A stretch of 64,000 nt of DNA, taken from NCBI GenBank assembly GCA_030490835.1, contig CM059971.1:104536095-104600094 (forward strand). Reading direction: 5' to 3'. The position numbers were made by a program, and so were the translations under genes. Below, piece by piece: positions 53,596 through 63,464 of this stretch (position 1 is its first letter; each line of letters starts with the position of its first letter). The stretch comes from Annona cherimola. Its lineage: Eukaryota; Streptophyta; Magnoliopsida; Magnoliales; Annonaceae. The notes beneath the pieces were generated by a model that saw only the letters and a list, made by a program, of their open reading frames with translations, was not told where the DNA came from and made no database searches.

Positions 53596-53870
53596 TGCAT
53601 TTGGAAAGTGATAAAACTTTTGATGAATGTTTTTAAAACGTGAATACATAATGTGATATGATAGGGATAATGGTGATAAATAAATAAAATAAAATAAATA
53701 TAAATAGATTAGATGTATGGACAGTTATTTTGAAATGATAAGAAAGTATGATAATTATATAAAAATAAGTGAAAAATAGTTAAAAACATATTAATAATAA
53801 TTGTGGAGAGTTAAACGTTTTAGAATAAAAAGTTTGTGTGAAGAGTTATAGGCTTTAACAAACACATCTT
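53596..53870. mobile_element. MITE copy upstream of the thionin-like gene
   Basis: From 'gcatttggaaagtgataaaa' to 'ctttaacaaacacatc', with 'aatgtgatatgataggg' and 'taattgtggagagtta' in family order. It ends about 270 bp before the start codon. Confidence 0.7.
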
Positions 53871-53937
53871 GATCTAATCTTGATGTTCTGGTCCGTTGGC
53901 ATGCATTATTTAGTTCATTATTTGAAAAGTCATCTTG

Positions 53938-53947
53938 CTATAATTAG
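53938..53947 (+). promoter_or_regulatory. Possible TATA box of the thionin-like gene
   Basis: CTATAATTAG lies about 200 bp before the ATG. The presumed leader contains an A-run (about 54068-54089) and no upstream ORF of note. Position-based guess only. Confidence 0.3.
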
Positions 53948-54142
53948 AAATCTGCTTAACCTGCGAAGTAAAAGGAAAATTCATGACCAAGCAGAAACTG
54001 AGAAGCACCACCACCCAACAGCCATAACAAACCCCCCTGAATCTCCTTCAAAAATCTGCTCTTCTGGAAAAAAAAAAAAAAAAAAAAATTTATCTCGTGC
54101 TGTAATTCCCACAATCAACCAGCTATCTAGAAACACAGGAAG

Positions 54143-54391
54143 ATGGCTTTCCCCACGAAGAAATTTGCTCTGGCAATGGCGTTAATCTGTGCTTGTGCCG
54201 CGATAGCCGGAGCAGGCCGCGGGCTGCTGGACAAGGAGGCTTGCCACGCGGGATGCATACACGACTGCATCAACCGCCTCAACCTGCACCTCGAAAGTTG
54301 CGACAGTGATTGCCGTAAGCAATGCCGCAGCCTGCATGGGTCTTTCAAACTCCAACCATCCATGCTAGGCATGCCACTGCGATATCCATGA
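54143..54391 (+). CDS. Secreted six-cysteine thionin-like peptide
   Basis: 82 residues, single exon. MAFPTKKFALAMALICACAA and following small residues form a classic signal peptide, cleaved probably near Ala24. The mature part has Cys at 34, 38, 42, 53, 57 and 61, i.e. C-x3-C-x3-C-x10-C-x3-C-x3-C. This symmetrical spacing is known from plant thionin-like secreted peptides and suggests a disulphide-linked helical hairpin. The likely role is extracellular, in defence or signalling, but that is inference. The open frame has intact start and stop and GC-rich codons unlike the surrounding AT-rich repeats. A possible TATA motif is CTATAATTAG at 53938-53947. MITEs lie about 270 bp upstream and 140 bp downstream. 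Confidence 0.8.
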   Translation: MAFPTKKFALAMALICACAAIAGAGRGLLDKEACHAGCIHDCINRLNLHLESCDSDCRKQCRSLHGSFKLQPSMLGMPLRYP

Positions 54392-54533
54392 TCGAGATCA
54401 ACGCAACCAGCGGCTGCCTTTTTTATGATGTTTTACGTGGTGCACAGCACATTGCCATTAAATTAATACTACTGCTTGGAACTTCTCCCGCTCGTACGGC
54501 GAGGAGAATCGCAAATGTCAATGTATTAGATGT

Positions 54534-54813
54534 GGGTGTGTTTGACAATGTGCAGAAAATGTCATATTGAAACTTTTCAATATAAAATTTTTCACTCTCC
54601 ATAATTATCCTATTTTTAATTATTTTTTCAAAATTTTCTATACAACTACCATACTTTTCAATCACTTCTACACAATTACCCATACAACTAACATATCTAT
54701 TTTAACTTTTTCTTCTTTACTCCTCATCATTATCCCTATCATATCACATCATTTGATAACTTTTACTCTTTAAAACTTTTCATCAAAAGTTTTATTCATT
54801 CCTAAATATACCC
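54534..54813. mobile_element. MITE copy downstream of the thionin-like gene
   Basis: Starts GGGTGTGTTTG (54534) and ends AAATATACCC (54813), a decayed inverted terminus. The internal order 'ttttcactctccataatta' to 'tcatatcacatcatttgata' is complete. It may supply the 3' end of the upstream transcript. Confidence 0.85.
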
Positions 54814-57425
54814 TATATATGTTGTTTGGATGGATGAAAAAGCAATAGATATGCATCCATCTGTCTTGTACATTAGTTAGCCGCAACAAAGCTCATCAAT
54901 TTGCTGCAATTTTTATAATCCATGCTTAATCATGCGGACGATTCGATTGTACTTTCCCCCTGTAAATAGGGTGATTTCATGGCAGTCCCATTTTTTTTTT
55001 TTTTTTCTAAGGATGCTCTTTCGAATTGGTAATTTGATGGAGATGAAAAAGTAGGATTATAGTACATTTCAAAAAGTACGATAGTCATGAGTTGTGATAA
55101 ATGTAAAATGAGATGGACATAAATAATTATATAGAAAAAGTATGAAAAATTTATCGAAATATGCGTAGTACCTAACAGTTAAGATATCACATAACAAGAA
55201 AACTCAAAATGTGAGTTGAATGAGGTACTGTAAAAATCCATTTCCTCTACATCCTTCCCAATACTATCGAAATCAACAAACGTATGCGTAGATGTTAACT
55301 TCAAAAATAAAATAATGAATGAATTTCAGATATACTCGTGAATTTTATCCATAATTTTATCTATACTCACGAACTTTTAAAAATTCAAATATATCTGTAT
55401 ATTTTACCCAAAGCTTCATTCATACTCACTCCCTTAATATACCCAAATTTGATTATAAATTTATAAAAAAAAATTGACATTCAAATGTATATGATTATAT
55501 AGTCATAAAAGTATAATTTCATAATGATAGAAGTGCTAAAAATTCATTTAAATGTGTTTTTTTAGTTTAAAATTATAACTGTGATCTTGGGCATATTCAT
55601 CCTTTCACAGTGAGTAGTGGAGATGAATTAAATTTGGGGCAAAATATATGAGTATACTTAAAAGTTTTGTAAATTTATACATATAAGTAAAATTATAGAT
55701 AAATTTCATAAATATATAGAATTCGCCTTAAAATAATCAAGCAAATGCTAAAAGTGATCAATTTCAACGAAAAGTAAAGTCAATATATCTATAACAAACA
55801 AAAAAAAAATTTAAGACATAACTGTGTAAAATTCTACTAGGTTTGATTTGGCGCTGAAAATAATGCTTAAATTTATTAAGGAGTATTTATTTATGACATT
55901 AATTTTTTATCGAAAATGTACATATTTATGCCTGAGAAGTGAGAAAAGAAAAAGTTTTGATGAAATTTTTTAAAATGAGAAAAAGTAATGTGATATGATA
56001 GAGACAAGAAAAAGTTTCTCTCATACCTACAATGTTTGACAGTTATTCACTTCGTATCCATAACATTTCAAAAATTATCCAACTCTATAGCATGTTACTT
56101 CTAATTTTCTAGACACATATGCTGCTACTCTTGGCATAAAACAGATGTTAACTACATCCATAAATGCCAATTTTGCCCCCACACCATCTGTATAAAAAAT
56201 TCCACATGGAATCCCTATCACATTTGTTGTAGAATAGATTTGATGTATTTTTCATTTAAATTATACTAAAAACCAAGTATGAATTTATTTCATCTTTATT
56301 TACAACGATATGAGGGCAATGTTTAAATTTCTACATACATTTAACGTCAGTTTTGGCTGAAAATAATGACATATGTACCTGAGAAATTATGGATGTAGTA
56401 TTGGAGGTGTTGGGAGGAATTTCTGAAATGTCATTGGTACGAAATAAATAATAACTAAATGTTGTGGGTATAAGAGAAATTTTCTCTAAAGGCAATGATG
56501 ATGGGTAATTATTAAAGTTAGAATAGATGAAGTATCTCTATAAAAATATATAAAGAAGTAATTTAAAAATATTTCAACTGCATATAAAGATGTAAAGAAA
56601 CAAATGAAAATAAAGTTAAATCAGAGCAAAAAAATGAGTGTAAACTTGTTTTACTATTTTTTTAATCGCATAAAGGAACATTTGGTAACTATAAAAAGAG
56701 AAGGTGTGACAGTGATGCGATATAATAAGTATAAATTTGGAATAAATATTATAGATGCGTGATAATGTAAGTGGAATGCATAAGTAATTTTTTTTTAAAA
56801 AAAATAAGATAGTTAAAGTAGATAAAATGATTCGAATACATGGGAGATGAATTTCCCTTCCTCCATTAACACTGAATATCCTAAGTTTTCATGATATAGA
56901 TTCTTTACACATTAATATATATCATGACTTTTCCCACATATACCAACTTCATTTGACCATAATCATAGATATACTCATCATGTCTTTAAAACGTTGGATA
57001 TACTCATTACGTTTACAGTTAATCCAAAACATGTCTATTTCGTTAAAAACCGTTCGTTAATTTTTTATAAATGCCCAAAATACCCTTGTCATAAAATAAT
57101 AAAAAATAAAATAAAATAGAAATAAGCTGAAATTAGGGTTTTTCAAATTTAGAGCTTATATGCAATTAAGATATTGATGAGTTATAATATTCAAATTTTC
57201 AATTATGTTCAAAATCCGATGAGTATATAAGTAATTTTACATATTAATTAACAGCATTAACTTACAAATTAAGCGCTTTCAGGATTAACTTCATATATAG
57301 TAAGTATCTTTGGAATTTTGAAAATGCAGTTGGTATACTTAAAATTAGGGTAAAACGCAACGGGTGTATTAAAGGAAAGCTCTGTATATTACGATTGACT
57401 TGGGATTTAACTGAAATGCCATTTT
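54814..57425. other. AT-rich intergenic with TIR elements
   Basis: Contains a TIR-like pair at about 55310-55735, a clearer TIR element at 56011-56496 and a degraded repeat at 56870-57400 related to 28240-28660. No gene is seen. Confidence 0.5.
56011..56496. mobile_element. TIR element, ~485 bp
   Basis: Left arm 'aaaagtttctctcatacct' and 'acaatgtttgacagttatt' is matched inverted by the right arm 'aaatgttgtgggtataagag' and 'aaattttctct'. The arms are about 80 bp at 80 percent identity. Non-coding. Confidence 0.7.
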
Positions 57426-57429
57426 TGTC

Positions 57430-57740
57430 CAGTGACATGGAATAGCTGCAAGCCTGTCACCATCTCCACGGCTAGATCTCTCTGCACGTCCACATTCGAG
57501 CAGGACCAGCACGTGTCATGCTTCGTACGTGAGCTTCCTTCCGATGCATGTGAACTCGCCAAGGCTCTTCCAAAACTCTCCACCATTCCTGGTTCCCAGC
57601 CGCGCTCCAGTCATTTTATGTGGTTTTTCGCCTCACAAATCACAATTGTTTATTTCTCCGCCTTCTCCTGCCACATAAAAAGAGAGAGATATACTTTTTT
57701 TATTTTTTAAAAAGAAAACGAAAGAGATAAACGTCTCCAG
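57430..57740. other. GC-richer low-copy island with ACGTG motifs
   Basis: About 300 bp. A plus-strand frame of 92 codons (57432-57710) has no recognisable domain or signal peptide. It contains CACGTGTC at about 57511 and ACGTG nearby, G-box/ABRE-like cores. It could be a promoter fragment or gene relic. Confidence 0.3.
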
Positions 57741-57867
57741 AGGCTCACTTATCGACGAGGTTTGGATCGTCTGGTTTGCCCTAATAGATCATACACTGCC
57801 CTTGAGTATTGCCTGTGGCTTCCTTTTTTTTTTTTTTGGTTTTTCTCCGTACATAATATGTATAGAG

Positions 57868-58165
57868 TCATAATTTTATGCAATGTATTGTATATTAGCT
57901 TATGGTATAATATTCAATTTTTTAATTTTATTTTTACTTGTTTATTTTTTCATAAACATGTTTTCTTAAATGTATTTAATTTGTATACTAAATTTCATCA
58001 TTTTATAATGCTTTTACATACCTTGATTTTTAAAAGTATTATAAAATGGCAAAACTTAGTATATAAATTAAATACACTTAAGAAAACATGTTTATGAAGA
58101 AAAATAAAATGTAAAAATCGAATATTATAAGATAAGCTAATATACAATATATTATATAGTATTAT
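57868..58165. mobile_element. Foldback element, near-complete palindrome (~300 bp)
   Basis: Left arm 'gcaatgtattgtatattagc', 'cataaacatgttttcttaaa' and 'cattttataatgcttttac' is inverted in the right arm, with the centre near 58022. The internal 'aaatgtatttaatttgtata' resembles the Mutator-type foldback family. Confidence 0.8.
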
Positions 58166-59330
58166 GCATTTTAGACCAACTACAGATCACAGTAAGTAAC
58201 TATATGCATTTTAGTAGGAATAATCTATAACAACAAACTGCATGAAACCCAACTCACCATCTCTCATTGCCCTCGTCAATCATCTTTATAATGATAGTAA
58301 AATTTACATCTTAATCTCTCTGACTTCGTATATTTGCATTTTCAAACCATGAAGTCTGCGTATTAACATTTTAAACTCTAAAAATTTAATTTTTACAATT
58401 TAGACCATTGACCCTAATAGCACTAAAAACCACATTTAAAATCTTATAAAATGTCTAAAATGACCTTTGCCTTTTAAACTAAATTTCATATGATTTAAAA
58501 TACTAATACACAAATTAAGATTTTAATAGTGTTTTTAATGTCGTAAGTGTCATAAAGGCAAATAGTTTGAATCAACTTTACAAAAGAGTATTTTAGATAT
58601 TTTATAATATTTTAATAATGCTTTTTAACAACCTTGGGGCTGAAGGTTTAAAATGCAAAAATACCGAACTTAACATCATTTAAAATGCTAATGTATAAAC
58701 TTTAGAATTTAAAATGTAAATAGATGAAGTTTGATTTCATCAGTACTACAATGCAAACAATTCGAATCAGCATGTCGTGCTGACAAATTTTTGAGTACAA
58801 AAAATACGTAGTGTTAAATTATCAATCTGATTTCATAAACAATATATATCAATCTGATTAAAAACATTAATCTTATTGTGTTCAAATCAAATCGCACGTG
58901 TCCAGGATTTTTCATGCAAAGGCATTCGAGATTTGCAGTTTGAATGCAACTAAATATAAAAGCCACCATTACAAATAAAATAAAAATAAAAGCAATCATT
59001 CTACACTCTCGGCTTCAATCCCGTGCACCGCGTGGGAATTTGCAACTCGTATTCGTAATTTTTAAAATTATTTATTTAGATATAAGCCATGTATTATATT
59101 TTTCTCCACAAATTATTTAAATTTAATATATATATAATTTGTAGCAAATGCAAGTGCATAAGTTTCTTAAGGTCATATTTTTTAATGAAAAAGTGCCGAT
59201 TAAACTAATTTCTATACTCGAACTGAACAACCAGTGATAAACATAATGCATAGTCTGGATATAAATTTAAAAATAAGAAAAGCATCATCCGCTTAAAAAT
59301 ATATAAGGCGGGTTTGTAACTCCCATAAAA
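58166..59330. other. AT-rich intergenic sequence
   Basis: A weak TIR-like pair, about 58310-58750 ('cgtatatttgcattttcaaa' against 'taaaatgcaaaaataccga'), is the only structure I see. Confidence 0.45.
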
Positions 59331-59604
59331 ATGTCAATTTAAAATTTTTAATCCAAAACTTTATACTTTTTATAACTAATATATTTTCTAATAATTTTTT
59401 TACAATTTCATATATAATTATTACAGTTTATTATAGCTTATAATTATTTAAACTACTCGCACAATCATATTATCTATTTTAACTTATTATTTTTAGTTAT
59501 CGTCGTTGCACTTGTTGTTTCATATCACTTTGTCCATTTTCAAGCATAAAATTTTTTCATTTAGAATTTTTAGAAATTTTTTCAAATATCAAATACACCC
59601 ATAA

Positions 59605-60445
59605 TTTTACAAAAAATACACCTATAATCAAGTGTAAATTATAAAAAATTTAAATCCATTCATACATTCATTAGAATGTTCAATTCACATTATTTGTGTA
59701 AAAATGACATTTTAGATTATTTAAATATTTAATCAACTTACTAAAAATTAATACATAGGTCAAGAAATTTACTACATTGATTTTCCACCTTTAAAAATGA
59801 TGTTCCACGTATATTTGATTTGAACGAAACTAATTAATTTGTTAGTTAAATAAATAGTTGTGAACTCCACTTTTATGTAACCAAGTTACATATAAGCGAA
59901 GTCATGTAATATTTTTAAAATTTAAAATTTTGATCTTTAATAGAAAATTCAAATTACATAAAAGTGAAGCCATGTAACATTTTTTAAATTTAAGATTTTG
60001 ATTTTTAAAAGAAAATTCAATTTATTCATTATATTTAACATCATTTATTAGTTAAAAAACATTAAGTTTCATCCAAATCAAGTACGCACAAAGGCTACAT
60101 TTGCTTAAATAATAAATTATAAAAATGTGTAGATACATTTATACATATATTATAAGGTAGTAAGTAACACTTTATGTAATCATTTATTTATATATAAATG
60201 GTATTTTAAACGGCTTAGATATTAAAAATATTACTTTAAATTGATATTTTGGCAAGGATACTATAATCTAATATTTAAATTGACAATTTGGCAAGGATAC
60301 TACACTCTAAACAAATGAGTTTTTTTTATGATAATATAAATAGTGTTAGATATAATTGATAGGGTTAATTTTTCATCAACCATTAAGATTTTAAGTATAA
60401 AATAAGTTACATAGAAAAATAGTTTTATAGAAGCTAGCCCGAATA
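59605..60445. mobile_element. Foldback MITE, copy with internal duplication
   Basis: Shares 'gtagatacatttatac', 'gattttccacctttaaaaat' and 'ataaatagtgttagatata' blocks with the intron-10 copies. Two near-identical segments of about 65 bp ('aagcgaagtcatgtaa' type) stand at 59885-59950 and 59955-60020, and another pair at 60235-60305. Confidence 0.6.
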
Positions 60446-60499
60446 ATTTTAACTACAATAAGTGGAAGATATATGATTTTTTATTTTACCATAGAGTAT

Positions 60500-61255
60500 A
60501 TGTAGGAATTGATAAAATTGTTAATGAAAAGTTTTTAATGTAAAATTGTTAACATTCGATAAAATGATGTAATTTAATAGGAGCAACTATGCGGTGCGAA
60601 GAAAATAAAGTTAAAATAAATATATTAAATATATAGATAGTTGGGTAAAAATGATTAAAAATTATGATAGTTGTATAGAAAGAAGCAACTTTTTAAAATA
60701 AAGCAGTCCAGTAAAGTGAAAAAAGTTTTAAGGAAGTTTTTGTTTATACCTTAAACTTTTTAATTTAAAACTTTTCACTTTATGCAACTATATTACTTTT
60801 CAATCATTTTTTTATTTCTTCATATACAACAATTTTCTTTTCAATTATTTATATGCAACAATTTATACATCTAACATATATATTTTAACTTTATTCTCCT
60901 CATTATCATATCTATTATGTTACATTATTTTTTATTTTAAAAATATTTCATTAAAAGTTCTATTATTTTTTTCAATAAAAAAAGTTCTATTACTTCTTAA
61001 ACACACGAAGTAATAAAATTTTTGATGAAATAGTATACAAATTTTTAAAATAAAAGAAAATGATATGATATGATAGAAGTAGTGATGAGGATATACAAAA
61101 TAAAGTTAAAATAAATAGGTTAGATATATGAGTAGTTGTGTAGAAATGATTAAAAAATAAGGTAATTATATAAGCATAAGTGAAAAATAATATAATTTGT
61201 GGAGAGTCGAAAACTTTAGATTAAAATTTTTTTTGAAATAAACAAACACCCACTT
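60500..61255. mobile_element. Three consecutive MITE copies
   Basis: Copies at about 60500-60740 (plus-like), 60745-61010 (inverted) and 61012-61255 (plus-like), recognised by alternating 'taaagttaaaataaat' and 'attttaactttattct' blocks. The alternating orientation lets the cluster fold into a long hairpin. Confidence 0.7.
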
Positions 61256-61337
61256 AAATGAAAAAATTTTCGTTGAAAACTTTTACAGTAAAACAAGCGC
61301 CCATAAATCAGTGTGGTCTGGGCGGATCCCGATCATG

Positions 61338-61620
61338 CAGCGTATACACTTATTTTTTTATTTTTTTCAAATTTTTTTTACAATATTGTTAATATATATA
61401 TATTTAATATGTGCATAATTTTTTACCATTTTTGGAGTATTTTAGATATTTATTTTTAATTTTTGAAAATCAGTGACATTTTAAATATGCCACTGATTTT
61501 CAAAAATAAAAAATAAATATCTAAAATACTCCAAAAATGGTAAAAATTTATGCACATATTATATATACTTATATTAATAATTTTAAAAAATTTTTTTGAA
61601 AAAAAAATAGGTATATACGC
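61338..61620. mobile_element. Foldback element, near-complete palindrome (~280 bp)
   Basis: Left 'tttttaccatttttggagta' and 'tttaatttttgaaaatcagt' is inverted perfectly on the right, with the centre in 'aaatatgcc' near 61480. 'catgcagcg' occurs on both sides (about 61335 and 61629) and may be a 9-bp target duplication, though about 10 bp separate it from the right arm. Confidence 0.82.
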
Positions 61621-61681
61621 ACGGGAGCATGCAGCGCTGTTCTAAGCACGGGTGAAAAAAATTCAACAGTGGCATTTTCGA

Positions 61682-61771
61682 GATTTGAACAAAGCTGGTG
61701 CGTTTCGCGGGCTTTCAGCACTTAGTGATTTGAACAAAGCTGGTGCGTTTCGCGGGCTTTCAGCACTTAGT
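61682..61771. repeat. Perfect 45-bp tandem duplication upstream of CDKA
   Basis: 61682-61726 and 61727-61771 are identical. Each unit contains TTTCGCGG (61703-61710 and 61748-61755), matching the E2F/DP consensus TTTSSCGS. Confidence 0.97.
61703..61755 (+). promoter_or_regulatory. Paired E2F-like sites in CDKA promoter
   Basis: Two TTTCGCGG octamers 45 bp apart. E2F/DP factors bind TTTSSCGS in plant S-phase genes. They lie about 300 bp before the likely CDKA leader. Binding is inferred from sequence only. Confidence 0.5.
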
Positions 61772-61843
61772 CAGAGAAATAAGCTCTAGGGTGCGTTTGG
61801 CATTTGCAAAAACGTGTAAAATCATGTAAAACTTTTCATTGAC

Positions 61844-61867
61844 GGGGGGGGGGGGGGGGGGGGGGGG
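61844..61867. repeat. G24 homopolymer
   Basis: Twenty-four consecutive G on the plus strand, between the last upstream repeat and the CDKA leader. It could be real or a sequencing or assembly artefact. Confidence 0.9.
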
Positions 61868-61869
61868 TG

Positions 61870-63138
61870 TCGGAAAAACCCGTCACTTCAAGTGGTTAGG
61901 AAAACGATTACTGTTTACAGCCCTGTACATGCGATGGAAGCTTTCTTCGAGGCAGCAGAGCTGCAACTGCAAGTCGTTGTGAAGAAGAGAAGAGAATAGA
62001 AGACAAGGCGGTCTCTTGTTTCTCTTTCGAGAATCGCCTTCACAGAACCCTAGCATCCCAGGTCCGTGCATTTCGATCTGAGCTTTCATCTTTGATCATC
62101 CGCGATCGCGTTCAACAGTTCCACTTTCATTTCCCGTATTTTTGATTCTGTTTCCGCTGTCACATGTTCGGGTTTTTGATTTCCTGGTGGGAGTTTTTTT
62201 TTTTTAAAATTTTTGAAACTCCTCATTTCCTACGCTCAAATCTGGGCGTACTTCGTTTTCCCGCTTTTTTGTATTTAATATTATTATCATTTTCAGAAAT
62301 TTTGACAGTTTAAATTTTCTTTCTTTGCTGGTCTGATCTTAATATCGAGCTTTTTTCTTAATTTTATTTGTTTCTCCACTTTCATTGACTTGCTCGTTCT
62401 AGAAGGTTTGATCGATGGCAAATGCTTAGTCCACTGATTGTTTGATAAGTAAGATAATGTATATAGTTCTTAGGCTGATGCTGTTATTTTGCTGGTTCTC
62501 TGGTCTGTGTTTTTATTTGTATATATTTAATATTTACTTTATTTAATTTTTTTAATATTTTTCGTTTCGAGTGGAAAGTCTTTTGTGGGAACTGGTAAGT
62601 ATTGTTCCTTTGACTCGCTTGATTGAAACCTGCATTTTCTTTTTTCTTCTGCAAATTTTTACATTTTGCGTGTATGTATCTGAATCCCAACTCCAATATT
62701 TTGATTATTCTGTTTGATCTGTTATGTTCTCTTAATTTTCACCCATCAAACGCATATTTCCACTATTTTATATATTTTTTTCCATTTTCGTTGCTGTTTT
62801 ATGTTGTTAATGGTTTTCTCCCTGCTCTACTTGACATACAACTTTGTTTGCCGATGCAGTGGATGCAGTTGTTTATGCGTTTTGCCGCAGTTCCCTTTTC
62901 CTTATTTCAGCGTTTCCGAACGAGGCTATTGTTTTACGTTGTTGCAAGCTTACATTCTTGTTGTTGCTTAGACGTCTTATTAACTTTTATTAATAGCTTT
63001 CCCTGATTTCTTAATTTGATTTCATTTAGACTTCATGCTTATCACTGAAGATTTATTGAAGGTGTTATTATTCGTGTTTTTTCAGTGCTCTCTTTCCATT
63101 GATTACTGCATTATTTTTGAGCGAATTGATCTAGTCTG
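61870..63138 (+). promoter_or_regulatory. CDKA core promoter, leader and leader intron (predicted)
   Basis: No TATA box is evident. 61900-62060 looks like a plant leader (purine-rich GAAGAAGAGAAGAGAATAG and 'cgccttcacagaaccctag'). It ends at CCCAG|GTCCGTGC (62060), a plausible donor. A T-rich intron would then run to TTTTTTCAG near 63085, and the remaining leader precedes the ATG at 63139. CDKA genes of other plants often have a leader intron. The exact start site is unknown. Confidence 0.5.
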
Positions 63139-63464
63139 ATGGACCAGGTACATGATTCGGAATTGCTTGAGTCCTTTTATTTGTCCGAGTCAATCGTAAT
63201 TTTGGAAATTTTCTTTTTATCTCCTTACTTTTTTTTTTTTTTGGAAATGTTTTATCTCCTTAATGATATTTGCAAACAGTATGAGAAAGTTGAGAAGATT
63301 GGGCAAGGGACCTATGGTGTTGTTTACAAGGCTCGTGATCGTGTGACCAATAAGACCATTGCACTCAAGAAGATCCGCTTAGAACACGATGACGAGGGAG
63401 TCCCGAGCACTGCAATTAGGGAAATCTCCCTCCTAAAGGAGATGCAGCATGGCAACATTATCAG
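63139..63464 (+). CDS. CDKA: Cyclin-dependent kinase A (CDKA, PSTAIRE), first two coding exons
   Basis: The core cell-cycle Ser/Thr kinase driving G1/S and G2/M, active with cyclins in nucleus and cytoplasm. Exon 1 is only ATGGACCAG (63139-63147) before GTACAT. Exon 2 is 63280-63464 after TTTGCAAACAG, ending AG|GTCAGA in phase 2. The product starts [20 protein letters not shown] and has the Gly-rich loop at residues 11-16, inhibitory Thr14/Tyr15, ATP-binding Lys33 and PSTAIRE at 45-51. PSTAIRE separates it from CDKB (PPTALRE/PSTTLRE). About 64 of some 294 residues are present; later exons lie past the right edge. Reading straight through intron 1 would add a spurious open segment. Confidence 0.96.

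Noticed and set aside
62623..63006. 127-codon plus-strand frame before CDKA
   Set aside because: It lies in the predicted leader intron; a T-rich strand gives Phe/Leu-rich chance translation and no motif.
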